A stretch of DNA of 54,649 nt from Candidatus Woesearchaeota archaeon (GTDB lineage: Archaea; Nanobdellota; Nanobdellia; Woesearchaeales; UBA11576). The position numbers and the translations under genes were made by a program. The DNA lies in assembly GCA_016208715.1 (NCBI GenBank), contig JACQXV010000011.1, positions 1 through 54,649 of the forward strand. Reading direction: 5' to 3'. This document shows positions 1-8,634 of the stretch, in pieces. The notes under the pieces were generated by a model that was not told where the DNA came from, made no database searches, and was given only the letters and a program-made list of their open reading frames with translations. How positions within the stretch are numbered: the stretch's first letter is position 1; each line of letters starts with the position of its first letter.

Positions 1-1809
1 CAGGACCCTGAGTTCCAAGATCGAGCCAGCCACCACCACGCAAGCTCACATTTGCTTTTCCTCCAAGTGTTCCATCGTCATCCAAGTCGACTAACAACCT
101 GAACTTCGAATCATTTGAGTCTCCACTTGTTACGACTACGGCGTAATTAAAGGTGTACCCTCCAACATTCAAGGTTCCAGTACAGTTACCGGCCCCATAG
201 CATGTTGCGTTATTGGCCGTGTACTGCGACGTCACTTGACCGCCAGTTCCAACGTCAGTCAACTGGAGCTGGTTATTTGATGTATCGACAGAATCCAGTT
301 TCATGATCCGCGTAACACCGGTCTTTGTGCCGCTGTTGTGACCGAGTACAAACCAGTCATTCTTGTCAATGTTGTAGTTTCCAAGGGTTAACCCAGTCGT
401 GTCCACGGTTAGGTTGAACCACAAAGAGTCGTCCGAGTCTCCATACTTTGTGCTGGTCGCTCCATCTGCAAAGAGTAACCGAACACCATCGTACTTCACG
501 CCCTGGCTGTTCTCAAAACTTAGGCGGTATTCATCATCACCGCTTGCTTTGAATTCAACGAGCGAGGTACCTGGTGCGCTGAGACCTTCGTAGCGAATGT
601 CCCAATAGTTTCCAAGCATTCCCTGAGGCTCATCGAGCATCTCACGCAGGCCGTGGCCAGGCATGATGTAGGCATCATCTCCGCCAGAACCATCAGCTGT
701 CAACACGTACGAGAGCTTATTGAGGCGCAAGGTGCTTGAGGTGTTTGTGTAGTCCATGTTGACTTCCGCATCCTCGATGGTTTCTTCAGAGGCTTCGACA
801 TTACCGTCGGTTGTTGCCGCACCCGTTGTAGTATCATCCAAGTGCAGCTTATGTGCGCCAAGGTAGAACTCGACAAGGTCTCCGCCAGAGGTTTCTCCTG
901 CTTCGTTTGAGAGAACTTCTCTCACTCCGAGCGTTGTTCCATCATTGAGTATCTCTGTGTCACCATCGCTAAGTGCCTTTGTCACTTCGCCATTAACCTT
1001 CATCTTGACCTTGTTTGGCGAGACATCGGTAATGATGAGCGCTGTTGTCTCGTACTCCTTGCCTTTAATGGTGTAGGTCTTTGTTTCGCCTTCCTCGAGA
1101 GTGTCGTGGACTGCTCCGCCCATTAATTCAAGGGTGAGCTTTAACGCAGTTGAGAAGGTTGCTTTTGTGACTGCCATGTCCTCTCCGAGGATATGCAGAG
1201 TCTCATCTTCAAGATCTTCAAGGGATCTGTCGGTTTCGACATCCGACTCAAAGCCTTCCTCGAACTCGAGTTCGAGTATAGGAAGTCCCCGACATTGTCG
1301 TTATCGTCTTCTGAATACACGACTGACGCGTTCGACTGCTGCGTGCCACTTGTTCCCCACTTCCAGCGTAGGAACTGGTTGACATCAGTGCTTCCCTTGT
1401 CGTTTGAGACCTTAAAGCTCTTGAGAGATGTAGAATCTGATCCGTCAAAGGTTTCGACCGCGGTCCCTAGCCATTCATTGATTTCCAGGACGTCTCCTGA
1501 GCGGCTGAACTTGACGCTATCACCTGCAAGAGAAACTGTGCCTGCTCCAGCACCGCCAACATTGACAACTTCCTTCACTGTTGAGCTGAATTGCAGCGCA
1601 ATAGCGATGTCAGTAACGCCAATGATATCTGCCGGTGCTGCATCATCACCTACGACCAGTAGACCGTTAAACTTTCCATTTTTGACCCAGGGTTCTGGAT
1701 ACTTACCGAGGTCGTATAATGCTGCAGTTGCTCCTAGTAAGGTCGCTCCCATCATGGTAGCGCCGACTCCGAGTGCAGCAATCTTTTTTATTGCCTTTTT
1801 AACTCTCAT
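1..1809 (-). CDS. S-layer protein, incomplete at the window edge and frameshifted
   Basis: This is the N-terminal part of an archaeal surface-layer protein; the 3' end lies beyond base 1. The chosen ATG at 1809 has a GGAGGTG ribosome-binding site 8 bases upstream. The protein starts with a basic, hydrophobic signal peptide (about residues 1-31, ending GATAA) and then a DLGKYPEPWV segment followed by LLVVGDDAAPADIIG, which resembles the S_layer_N family of methanogens and DPANN archaea. The first frame stops at 1141, but the -1 frame is open from about 1290 to base 1 and continues with acidic, Gly/Thr/Asp-rich sequence of the same style. So one gene is split by a single-base shift between about 1262 and 1300. 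It could be an assembly error, a true mutation or programmed frameshifting. Family assignment is from remembered motifs. Confidence 0.75.
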
Positions 1810-1868
1810 CAACAAAACACCTCCGTGTTTGATCTGTTCGGCTTATTCTATCGTTTTTAGGCTTTTGT

Positions 1869-1900
1869 GTAAGAAGTAAAATCACCTCTTACTTCTTTAC
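1869..1900 (-). promoter_or_regulatory. Stem-loop in the S-layer gene leader
   Basis: An inverted repeat (GTAAGAAGTA at 1869-1878 against TACTTCTTTAC at 1890-1900, one bulged base) lies 60-90 bases upstream of the S-layer start. On the mRNA strand its loop contains GAGGTGAT, which resembles a ribosome-binding site, while the real one (GGAGGTG) lies closer to the start. It could control stability or translation of the S-layer mRNA; this role is inferred. Confidence 0.45.
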
Positions 1901-2164
1901 GTGTGTTGTAGTCGTTTGTCGTTGTTGTCGTCCCCTGCCTTTGTCGTCGTTGTAGATTAATGTGACTGCTTTCAAAGTCAAAATTGAGAATTTTGTCTTA
2001 TAAAGTTTTCGTAACAAGGAAGGGTGTTGCAAAGTTGCATCTTTCAAAACAGCCTGTTGCACATGAATTCAGCAGTTTAAGCCTTTCATCATTGGTCAAT
2101 GAAGATTTCAGCACTGCGACTTCTTTGATTGACTTTTTTCTATCAGTATATTATATATGTTATG

Positions 2165-2312
2165 TGTACGTTGGCTCTGCTCTGGACGTTCCGCTGCCAC
2201 ACTGCGTCTCATACACCAGCCCCGAAGCCAAGACGTACAGCCAACAATCAAATACTGAGACGGAAACCGGCTGCGGGAGCAGCCGAGTTTCCCATAACGA
2301 GGAAATATTTTA
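2165..2312 (-). repeat. Family D repeat, degenerate copy
   Basis: This stretch matches, in reverse orientation, the segments at 24560-24659 and 25605-25720. Shared blocks are AATCAAA(T/C)AC, GGAAACCGGC and GAGTTTCCCATAACGAGGAAA. This copy has diverged most in its left half. No gene is recognisable here; the reading frame that crosses it lacks family similarity. Confidence 0.5.
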
Positions 2313-2394
2313 TTCGATTGGTTGTATTTGGTCTATTGCGGCAAAGTTAAGCTTTAAGGGAAAGTTGATGGCGGAAATTGCTCTGTCAAACACC

Positions 2395-2539
2395 GGCTCT
2401 GTCCCGAATCTGCCGCTGCCACCCTGCCGAGCTGAAGCGATAAACCTGCTGTTAAACAGCCTCTCGGCAACAAAGATGACCATCACATTCACAGCGAGCG
2501 GTGCAGCGGCCGAGCGTAAGCGAGATTCGTGACAGAGCC
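2395..2539 (+). repeat. Family A MITE-like repeat, copy 1
   Basis: A full-length copy of the 144-bp element with inverted ends (GGCTCTGTCCCGAATC on the left, its complement with one mismatch on the right). The core carries TGCCGCTGCCACC, CCTCTCGGC and GCGAGCGGTGCAGCGGCC blocks common to the family. It lies about 100 bp before the Sm-protein gene. Clean flanking direct repeats are not visible at this copy. Confidence 0.85.
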
Positions 2540-2641
2540 TCGAAGAACACCATAACATTTAAATATTCCCCATAAATCTGCCATGAATGAAAAAAGCCCC
2601 ATTGGCTCTTTATTATCTGTTTTTATGGAGGGATTGCTCAA

Positions 2642-2866
2642 ATGGATGCCACAAGACCGTTAGATGCGCTTAATGTTTCAAGAAACAAGAGGATCATTGT
2701 CGAATTGAAGAACGGGCGACAATTCATCGGCCTCCTTCGATCATTCGACATCCACATTAATGTCGTTTTGGAAGATGCTGAAGAGCGCATTGAAGGAGAA
2801 CTCAAGCGGAAGCTTGGAGTTGTCTTCCTACGCGGAGATGCAATCATATTGATATCTCCAGCATAA
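2642..2866 (+). CDS. Sm-like archaeal protein (LSm/SmAP)
   Basis: A 74-residue Sm fold protein. Such proteins form rings that bind U-rich RNA and act in RNA processing and stability. The Sm1 motif is seen around residues 14-45 (RIIVELKNGRQFIGLLRSFD, with the conserved N-G and the aliphatic/acidic pattern) and the Sm2 motif at about 58-70 (GVVFLRGDAIILI, a form of the usual LGxVxIRGDNIVxI). A GGAGGG ribosome-binding site lies 8-13 bases upstream, and a TATA-like ATTTAAATA at about 2557. It is followed 39 bp later by eL37, the classic archaeal pairing, so the two are probably co-transcribed. Confidence 0.95.
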   Translation: MDATRPLDALNVSRNKRIIVELKNGRQFIGLLRSFDIHINVVLEDAEERIEGELKRKLGVVFLRGDAIILISPA

Positions 2867-2905
2867 GATCGCGGGGGTATAAAAGTTTAGAGGTTCTTAT
2901 CTACC

Positions 2906-3097
2906 ATGTCAAAAGGAACGGCATCGATGGGTGTCAGAAGCGGCAAGAAAACTCACTTATACTGCCGCCGTTGCGGAAAACATACTTTCCACAAACGCAA
3001 GAAACGCTGCGCGAGTTGCGGTTACGGTAAAACCAGCAAAGTTCGTTCCTTTGCCTGGCAGAAGAAGAAAGTTCTTAAACGCGTACGAAAGTGCTGA
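2906..3097 (+). CDS. rpl37e: Ribosomal protein eL37
   Basis: A 63-residue large-subunit protein. The N-terminal KGTASMG motif, the two zinc-binding pairs CRRC (residues 20-23) and CASC (35-38) and the basic C-terminus are those of eL37. It lies directly downstream of the Sm-like gene, an arrangement kept across many archaea. Length is normal for the family. Confidence 0.96.
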   Translation: MSKGTASMGVRSGKKTHLYCRRCGKHTFHKRKKRCASCGYGKTSKVRSFAWQKKKVLKRVRKC

Positions 3098-3175
3098 TTG
3101 CATTATATGCTGATTGCCTAATTTGTTCTGCAAACTTGTCAAAACCACTGGTTAAACAATATGCACGCTCGCTGG

Positions 3176-3319
3176 GCTCTGTCCCGAATCTGCCGCTGCC
3201 ACCCTGCGAGCTGAAACGATAAACAGGTTGCTTAAACATCCTCTCGGCGACAAGATCGCCGGAGATGTTCACAGCGAGCGGTGCAGCGGCTGAGCGTAAG
3301 CGAGATTCGGGACAGAGCC
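3176..3319 (+). repeat. Family A MITE-like repeat, copy 2, with 10-bp direct repeats
   Basis: A 144-bp element with inverted ends GCTCTGTCCCGAATC. It is flanked by the identical 10-mer CGCTCGCTGG at 3166-3175 and 3320-3329, the signature of a transposition target duplication. It lies between eL37 and a glycosyltransferase gene, about 80 bp after the eL37 stop. Confidence 0.9.
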
Positions 3320-3440
3320 CGCTCGCTGGTGAGCGCATTTAGTGCATTTATTGGCGATGGCTACACAATATTACACACAATATTAAAATAAGCGCTCGTT
3401 CTTATTTTATCATATTTTATCATTAAGAGGTATTGTTTGC

Positions 3441-4478
3441 ATGGAACCAGGCATTAGTTTATGCATGATCGTAAAAGACGAATCGCAGTATCTTCGCTCC
3501 TGCCTCGAATCGATCAACCCCTTTGTTGATGAACTGATTATCATCGATACCGGCAGTACTGATGACACGATTGCAATCGCAAAGGAGTTTGGTGCAAAAG
3601 TATCTTCATTTGAGTGGTGTGATGATTTTAGCGCTGCGAGAAACGAAAGCCTCAAATACGCAACGAAGGAGTGGATCCTCGTTCTGGACGCAGACGAACA
3701 ACTGCTTTTACCAGACTTTGCAGCGCTAAGGGCAATTCTACAAGACCCTTCGCTTAAGGATAGCGAATTGATCGGTTTTCAGCTCGACCAACGTTCATAC
3801 TCAAAGATCGCAACACTCAAATCAATGCCGAACCTCGTTAAACACCCGCTTGTCAGCAAATATCCATACTACGTTTCGCATAAACTTGTGCGTCTTTTCA
3901 AGAACACGCCCAAGATTCGTTATCGCTATACCATCCACGAACTTGTCGAGCCTTCCATCCGTGAACATCAGGGGAAGATCCTGGATTCTTCCATCGTGAT
4001 CCATCACTTTGGACTGCTCAAGCCCGCCTCGTTTGTGAGCAAGAAGATCAAGACGTATCTTGACCTTATCAAGAAACAGCTAGCGAACGATCCTGAAAAT
4101 GTAAGATTCCTCTATCTTGCCGGCCTTGCAAGCCTTGAAGAAAAAAAGGAAGATGAAGCCTTGCAGTATTTTTTTGAAGTAGCCAAGCGCGACCCCTCCT
4201 ACAAGCTAGTCCATTCAGAAATAGCGAAGGTGTATCTTGGGCGACAACAGTACAATCTGGCACAGCAGTATTTCGAAACCTGTGCAAGCATCCACCCCGA
4301 AAACCCGTCACCAATCAACAATCTTTCTGTCACATTTATGCACCAGGGAAAATTCCACAAAGCCGTCCAGCTTCTCAAAAAACATGTCGAGCGATTTCCA
4401 CAGAACGCTCATTTGCGCCATAACTTAACGATCGCACAAGATAAACTGAAAGAAACCAGAACACGGCCTATTCAATAA
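3441..4478 (+). CDS. Family 2 glycosyltransferase with C-terminal TPR repeats
   Basis: A 345-residue protein. Residues 1-100 are a GT-A glycosyltransferase domain: SLCMIVKDE start, IIIDTGSTDDT nucleotide-binding segment (about 31-41) and the metal-binding DADEQ (about 82-86). Residues from about 200 to 340 form tetratricopeptide-like helices (FLYLAGLASLEEKKEDEALQ and similar). This GT2-TPR architecture is common among cytoplasmic enzymes that modify cell-surface glycans; the acceptor cannot be told. Its 3' end overlaps the convergent eS8 gene by 11 bp. The start is an ATG at 3441 after AAGAGGT. Confidence 0.9.
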   Translation: MEPGISLCMIVKDESQYLRSCLESINPFVDELIIIDTGSTDDTIAIAKEFGAKVSSFEWCDDFSAARNESLKYATKEWILVLDADEQLLLPDFAALRAILQDPSLKDSELIGFQLDQRSYSKIATLKSMPNLVKHPLVSKYPYYVSHKLVRLFKNTPKIRYRYTIHELVEPSIREHQGKILDSSIVIHHFGLLKPASFVSKKIKTYLDLIKKQLANDPENVRFLYLAGLASLEEKKEDEALQYFFEVAKRDPSYKLVHSEIAKVYLGRQQYNLAQQYFETCASIHPENPSPINNLSVTFMHQGKFHKAVQLLKKHVERFPQNAHLRHNLTIAQDKLKETRTRPIQ

Positions 4479-4848
4479 GAATTGCGTTCACTACGCTATC
4501 CTGGCCTGGCCTTGATGTCACGCGGGCTTTGCCCTTCTCAGTGCTGATAACACACCCTTTGGTGATGATATTTCGTCGTACAAAGTGGCGATTCGCTGGA
4601 TTGTCAACAATGGTCAGAATATTTGCCTGAACAAATTTTTTGCTCTTTGGGTCAAAAACATTTGCGGTCTTCGCTGAAAGCAGTTTATTCTTTCGGTTTC
4701 CGCCCAGCACTCGAACGCTTTTTCTCTTCCTATCGGCCAATTTTGTAAGTGTCGGATTGCTGCCCAACTCGAACTGCTTTTTTTTCCGAAACTGCTTGTA
4801 CTTAGCCCCCGTAGGGCTTTTTTTCGCCTTCGCTTGTGAAAGTGCCAT
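4468..4848 (-). CDS. rps8e: Ribosomal protein eS8
   Basis: A 126-residue small-subunit protein of the archaeal eS8 type. Diagnostic segments are the basic N-terminus, RVLGGNRKNK and the IITKGCVI-ARVTSRPGQDGVVNAI-like C-terminus (here SRPGQDSVVNAILIE). It is a single-gene unit read away from the glycosyltransferase, overlapping its end by 11 bp. A TATA box about 26-37 bp before the ATG suggests a very short or absent leader. Confidence 0.96.
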   Translation of the reverse strand: MALSQAKAKKSPTGAKYKQFRKKKQFELGSNPTLTKLADRKRKSVRVLGGNRKNKLLSAKTANVFDPKSKKFVQANILTIVDNPANRHFVRRNIITKGCVISTEKGKARVTSRPGQDSVVNAILIE

Positions 4849-4873
4849 GGTTCTGTGCCATCGAATTTGCAGG

Positions 4874-4885
4874 GGCTTTATAAGC
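4874..4885 (-). promoter_or_regulatory. TATA box of the eS8 gene
   Basis: GCTTATAAAGCC on the minus strand lies 26-37 bp before the eS8 ATG. Archaeal transcription usually starts about 25 bp after the TATA centre, so the message should begin at or near the start codon. The family A element (4900-5043) begins just 15 bp further upstream and its target duplication almost touches the promoter. Confidence 0.6.
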
Positions 4886-4899
4886 TTTGCTCTCGTGGA

Positions 4900-5043
4900 G
4901 GCTCTGTCCCGAATCTGCCGCTGCCACCCCGCGAGCTGAAGCGATAAACAGGTTTGTTAAACATCCTCTCGGCAACAAAGATGACAAGCATATTCACAGC
5001 GAGCGGTGCAGCGGCCGAGCGTAAGCGAGATTCGGGACAGAGC
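4900..5043 (+). repeat. Family A MITE-like repeat, copy 3, with 10-bp direct repeats
   Basis: A 144-bp element with the family's inverted ends. The 10-mer CTCTCGTGGA occurs at 4890-4899 and again at 5044-5053, immediately outside both ends. The insertion lies in the upstream region of eS8, only about 15 bp from its TATA box. Confidence 0.92.
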
Positions 5044-5163
5044 CTCTCGTGGACAATGTTTAATTAATGTTACACATTAATAGGGGGTTCTTCGTTATTG
5101 TTTTTTGAGGTGATTTTTCAAACTGTCTTAAATTTTGATTGGTAATTTTGCATTAAAAACATC

Positions 5164-5319
5164 ATGCACAAAAATGTCGCCAAACATTTTTGTGTAGGGT
5201 TTGAAACCCCGCCCTTTAGGGCGACATTTTTGGCATCCTAAAAATCGGTCTATACATGCAGGCGTCCGTTCAAACTCCGCACTTTAGTGCGGAGTAGGAC
5301 GCCTGCGACCGATTTTTAT
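5164..5319 (+). repeat. Family C tandem double stem-loop, copy 1
   Basis: About 155 bp made of two large hairpins. The first pairs AAAAATGTCGCC with GGGCGACATTTTT; the second pairs AAAAATCGGTC with GACCGATTTTT and holds an inner stem CAGGCGTCC/GGACGCCTG and a tip ACTCCGCAC TTTA GTGCGGAGT. Nearly identical copies lie at 7874-8030 and 11785-11981. Its right edge supplies the stop codon of the DUF192 gene. It may be a mobile structured repeat or a bidirectional terminator. Confidence 0.85.
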
Positions 5320-5846
5320 GATTCCAAGACCAAATCTTGTTTTTCAATCCCTGCCCTATGCAAGAACCCTGCGGGCAGCTCTACCACGCGCGTCGCATTG
5401 ACGTTTGCACTGTAGGTACTGCACAATCCATCGAGGCACGGTTGTGCATATTCTTGGTAGTCCACAATCGTTTCGCCATCGATCCACACGATGTCGATCG
5501 GGAACGAAACATCCTTCATCCAGAAATTGTACGTTTTTCTAATCGGAAAGATGAACAGCATCCCCTCTTGACGCCCGAGCGGCCTGTGACCTCCGAGACC
5601 TTTCTCAAGCTCAGCTTGCGTTTGCGCAACCTCGACATATACGCAGGCGGATGTTTTTGAGCCTGACTGAATTGAGCCTGACTGAAAGCACACCTTTTCT
5701 GTAAGCAACTCCTTAGTGATCCAAACCCCAAGCAAAGAAACAGCAAGGACACAAAAAATGATAACATATGCACGCCATGCAGGCGAACGCTCCACAGGCG
5801 CTTGCAGTGCAGGTTTTGGCGTCGTATTCTTGATCGGTATTCTCAC
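5316..5846 (-). CDS. DUF192 family protein with a membrane anchor
   Basis: A 176-residue protein. Residues about 27-48 are a hydrophobic anchor (AYVIIFCVLAVSLLGVWI). The C-terminal 110 residues are a DUF192 domain, with the typical KGLGGHRPLG, EGMLFIFP, NFWMKDVSFPIDIVWID and PAGFLHRAGI segments. The function of DUF192 is not established. The ATG overlaps the stop of the PfpI-like gene by 4 bp (ATGA), so the pair is translationally coupled. The TAA stop is contributed by the end of a family C repeat, so the original 3' end may have been altered by that insertion. Confidence 0.85.
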   Translation of the reverse strand: MRIPIKNTTPKPALQAPVERSPAWRAYVIIFCVLAVSLLGVWITKELLTEKVCFQSGSIQSGSKTSACVYVEVAQTQAELEKGLGGHRPLGRQEGMLFIFPIRKTYNFWMKDVSFPIDIVWIDGETIVDYQEYAQPCLDGLCSTYSANVNATRVVELPAGFLHRAGIEKQDLVLES

Positions 5847-6355
5847 CGCAGCATCTCAACAAGTTTCTTTCCAAACTCCTTTGCCTGCTGCGGACCTTGC
5901 GCGGTCACCAAACCGCTATCCGTTACGAGCGGAAGGTCTACAAAATTCACTCCGTTCTCTTTGAGGATCTTAACTGAATCAGGAGTTTTGAACACGGTTG
6001 CTTTTTTTCCCGTCAGTACCCTCGCTTTTGCCAGAACAACTCCGCCCAGACAAATCGATGCAATTAATTTCCCCTGTTCATTTGCTTGCTGTAATACAGA
6101 AATCACATTCTCGTTTTGTGCAAGAGCCGGACTTCCGCGACCACCAACGACCACGACTGCCCGATACGCCTTGATGTCGACCTCGTCAAAAGCCACATCA
6201 GGATCGACGATCACGCCAAGCATTCCATACGCGGGCTCAGTACTCGTGCTGGCTACGTGGCATGTATGACCCGCGTTTTCGAGCACCTGTTTAGGCTCTA
6301 GCAGTTCCTCATCGCGGAAGTCATGTTGAGCGATGATGAAAAGAACCTGAGCCAT
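5843..6355 (-). CDS. DJ-1/PfpI family protein
   Basis: A 170-residue protein of the class I glutamine amidotransferase-like fold. The acidic residue segment RDEELLEP (about 14-21), the central VVVVGGRGSP and the nucleophile-elbow SICLGGVVLAKA with the conserved Cys (about residue 103) are visible. The residue after the Cys is Leu, where peptidase-type members have His, so protease activity is doubtful; deglycase or chaperone-like roles are known in the family. It is the first gene of a two-gene operon with the DUF192 protein. Confidence 0.88.
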   Translation of the reverse strand: MAQVLFIIAQHDFRDEELLEPKQVLENAGHTCHVASTSTEPAYGMLGVIVDPDVAFDEVDIKAYRAVVVVGGRGSPALAQNENVISVLQQANEQGKLIASICLGGVVLAKARVLTGKKATVFKTPDSVKILKENGVNFVDLPLVTDSGLVTAQGPQQAKEFGKKLVEMLR

Positions 6356-6423
6356 TTGTTCACCTTTTTCAGTCCTGTTTTTCAGTAAAGGGATACAAAG
6401 CTTTATTAATTTTTGGAGCGTAT

Positions 6424-6476
6424 TATTTGTTTAGCGGCGTCGTGGCGACGTTGCTACGAAAGTAGCTAAACAAATA
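6424..6476. repeat. Family B repeat, short internal-deletion copy
   Basis: The two ends ATTTGTTTAGC and GCTAAACAAAT face each other across only about 30 bp, with GGCGTCGTGGCGACG between them. It is a shortened form of the 140-152 bp elements at 16255 and 35140. It lies in the intergenic region between the divergent PfpI and adenosylhomocysteinase genes. Confidence 0.7.
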
Positions 6477-6573
6477 CATTATTTTTAGTCCTCCATCACG
6501 CTGTCATTGTTATGTTGTCATCTGTTGTGCTTTCCATATCGCCATTTATCATACGATGAAAAAAGAGGTATCG

Positions 6574-7836
6574 ATGGACGTCTCTTCACACTACTGTGTT
6601 CGTGATCTCTCTTTAGCAGATCGAGGCAAAAAGAGTCTTGCACTTGCTGAACAACGTATGGGCGCCTTGCTCGCTTTGCGAAAACGATTTGCCCATGAAA
6701 AGCCATTCAAAGGCGTGCGTATCGGAATGGCCTTGCATGTCACCAAAGAGACGGGGGTGCTTGTGCGAACACTCGTGGCAGGCGGAGCAGAGGTCGCACT
6801 TGCATCATGCAACCCTTTGTCGACACAGGATGATGTAGCGAGCGCACTCGCTCGCGAGCACTGTCGTGTATACGCCTACAAAGGCGAAACCAAAGAGGAC
6901 TATTACCACTTTCTGGATCAAGTGATCCTATTCGAACCCCACATCACGGTCGACGATGGAGGCGATCTGGTTACACGCATCCATCTCAAGAATCCGCAGC
7001 GCCTGACGCACATCATTGGAGGCTGCGAAGAAACGACGACGGGCGTGACCCGGTTGCGTGTCATGCACGAACAAGGAGCACTCCATTACCCAGTAATTGC
7101 AGTCAATGACAACAAGACAAAACACCTCCTTGACAATTACTATGGAACAGGGCAGTCAAGCATCGACGGGATATTACGCGCGAGCAACATTCTGATAGCA
7201 GGAAAGACGTTTGTTGTCGTCGGGTATGGCGATTGCGGCAAAGGTGTAGCGCTGCGCGCCAAAGGGATGGGCGCACGTGTCGTTGTGTGTGAAGTTAACC
7301 CATTCCATGCGCTGCAAGCGGCCCTTGACGGATTCAACGTGATGCCGATGCATGACGCTGCAACTATTGGAGACGTCTTTCTTACAGTTACAGGAAACAA
7401 GGATGTCATTAGCAATGAACACTTCAAAAAAATGAAAGACGGTGCGCTGCTTGCAAACGGCGGCCATTTTGATGTCGAAATAGCCGTTGAAGGATTACGA
7501 AAAATTGCGTCAAAACATGAAGTCATTCGCGATGGGCTTGAACGATACATTGTGAAAGGAAAGACCCTCTACTTGTGTGCAGAAGGAAGACTAGTCAATC
7601 TTGCCTGTGCCGAAGGCCACCCTTCGGAAGTCATGAGCACAAGTTTTTGCGGACAAGCGCTCGCTGTCGAGTATCTCATCAAGCATGCCGGAAAACTTCC
7701 CGCTGGAATCTACACCTTGCCTTCTGAGATAGATGACACAATCGCCCGCCTGCAACTCGCAGCAATGGGCATACGCATTGACGCCAAGACTAAAGAGCAG
7801 ATCAGATACCAATGCGGTTGGAAAGAAGGCACATAG
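6574..7836 (+). CDS. ahcY: Adenosylhomocysteinase (S-adenosyl-L-homocysteine hydrolase)
   Basis: A 420-residue enzyme that splits S-adenosylhomocysteine into adenosine and homocysteine and so relieves product inhibition of methyltransferases. Visible landmarks are the DDGGDL segment, EETTTGVTRL, the AVND-KTKHLLDNYYGTGQS segment carrying the Lys/Asp substrate-binding residues, the NAD-binding VVVGYGDCGKG, NGGHFDVEI and the C-terminal region. The ATG at 6574 is preferred: an AGAGGT ribosome-binding site precedes it by 5 bases; an ATG six codons earlier is possible. Length is normal for archaeal members. It is a monocistronic unit. Confidence 0.96.
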   Translation: MDVSSHYCVRDLSLADRGKKSLALAEQRMGALLALRKRFAHEKPFKGVRIGMALHVTKETGVLVRTLVAGGAEVALASCNPLSTQDDVASALAREHCRVYAYKGETKEDYYHFLDQVILFEPHITVDDGGDLVTRIHLKNPQRLTHIIGGCEETTTGVTRLRVMHEQGALHYPVIAVNDNKTKHLLDNYYGTGQSSIDGILRASNILIAGKTFVVVGYGDCGKGVALRAKGMGARVVVCEVNPFHALQAALDGFNVMPMHDAATIGDVFLTVTGNKDVISNEHFKKMKDGALLANGGHFDVEIAVEGLRKIASKHEVIRDGLERYIVKGKTLYLCAEGRLVNLACAEGHPSEVMSTSFCGQALAVEYLIKHAGKLPAGIYTLPSEIDDTIARLQLAAMGIRIDAKTKEQIRYQCGWKEGT

Positions 7837-7873
7837 CGCCTTTTTAGCGTCCCTTCGTCTCTATTTTCTATTT

Positions 7874-8030
7874 ATGCACAAAAATGTCGCCAAACATTTT
7901 GGTGCGGGGTTTAAAACCCCGTCCTTTAGGGCGACATTTTTGGCATCCTAAAAATCGGTCTATGTATGCAGGCGTCCGTTCAAACTCCGCACTTTAGTGC
8001 GGAGTAGGACGCCTGCGACCGATTTTTATG
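7874..8030 (+). repeat. Family C tandem double stem-loop, copy 2
   Basis: About 157 bp, nearly identical to 5164-5319, with the same two hairpins and the same tips. It begins 38 bp after the adenosylhomocysteinase stop. The sequence TTTCTATTTAT occurs just before the left end and again about 9 bp after the right end, which may be a target duplication. Confidence 0.85.
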
Positions 8031-8114
8031 ATATTGTATTTCTATTTATATGGAATCGATAAACTATATATACCAATTCCGTATTCCTGCCATGGAAGAT
8101 AAGAGAGGGTTGGC

Positions 8115-8531
8115 ATGGTTTTTAATCAAAGCATTGATATGGTGTGCTGCAAGTGCACACGAACGTTTCCAGTGTCTGAAATGCGCTATGATTCTAATGG
8201 CAGGGATTTAGTCTGCAGAGATTGCTTGTATCGTAAAAGAAAAGATGATGTACCGCAACCAGTGCTCAACAAGCCGATACCACCGATAGAGTTTAGTCAA
8301 TCAAGAGGAATTCGACCCACTCGATCTCCTTCCAGAAGTTCACAGTCAACAGAAGATCGTGTGCAGTATCTGTGCGGGCGATGCAAATACAAATTCTGGA
8401 AAGTGGCACGCATTCCCGCACTTAAATGTCCAAACTGCGACCGAACAGAGATCTACGTTCTCAAAAGTGAACGTGCGCACGACATCCTTTCGGACGATTT
8501 CTTGAAAGGACACAGCGGAATCGACTTCTAA
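8115..8531 (+). CDS. Small protein with two zinc-ribbon pairs
   Basis: A 138-residue protein of unknown function. The N-terminal part has CCKC (residues 11-14) and CRDC, the C-terminal part CGRC and CPNC, each arranged as a zinc knuckle pair; a flexible Pro/Ser/Arg stretch joins them. Double zinc ribbons of this kind are frequent in archaeal nucleic-acid-binding proteins, but no specific family is recognised. A TATA box (AACTATATATACC) at about 8061-8074 lies about 40-50 bp before the ATG, and GAGAGGGTTGGC precedes the start. Confidence 0.75.
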   Translation: MVFNQSIDMVCCKCTRTFPVSEMRYDSNGRDLVCRDCLYRKRKDDVPQPVLNKPIPPIEFSQSRGIRPTRSPSRSSQSTEDRVQYLCGRCKYKFWKVARIPALKCPNCDRTEIYVLKSERAHDILSDDFLKGHSGIDF

Positions 8532-8634
8532 GAAAGTAGCAGAAAGTAGCCTCTGAGATCATACCGGTTGCTGCAGAACGTACAGTTTTCTTGATGTAGA
8601 CAGCTATCGTCGCATGGCGCCGTTTTTTATTGTT

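Noticed and set aside
1193-1879. A 228-residue plus-strand reading frame
   Set aside because: It is antisense to the S-layer gene, lacks a ribosome-binding site and has no recognisable family; the S-layer frames explain the bias.
1984-2532. A 182-residue reading frame
   Set aside because: It crosses family D and family A repeats and its C-terminus is translated repeat sequence.
7861-8049. TTTCTATTTAT on both sides of family C copy 2 as a target duplication
   Set aside because: The right copy is about 9 bp away from the shared element edge and the sequence is AT-simple; not strong enough to claim.
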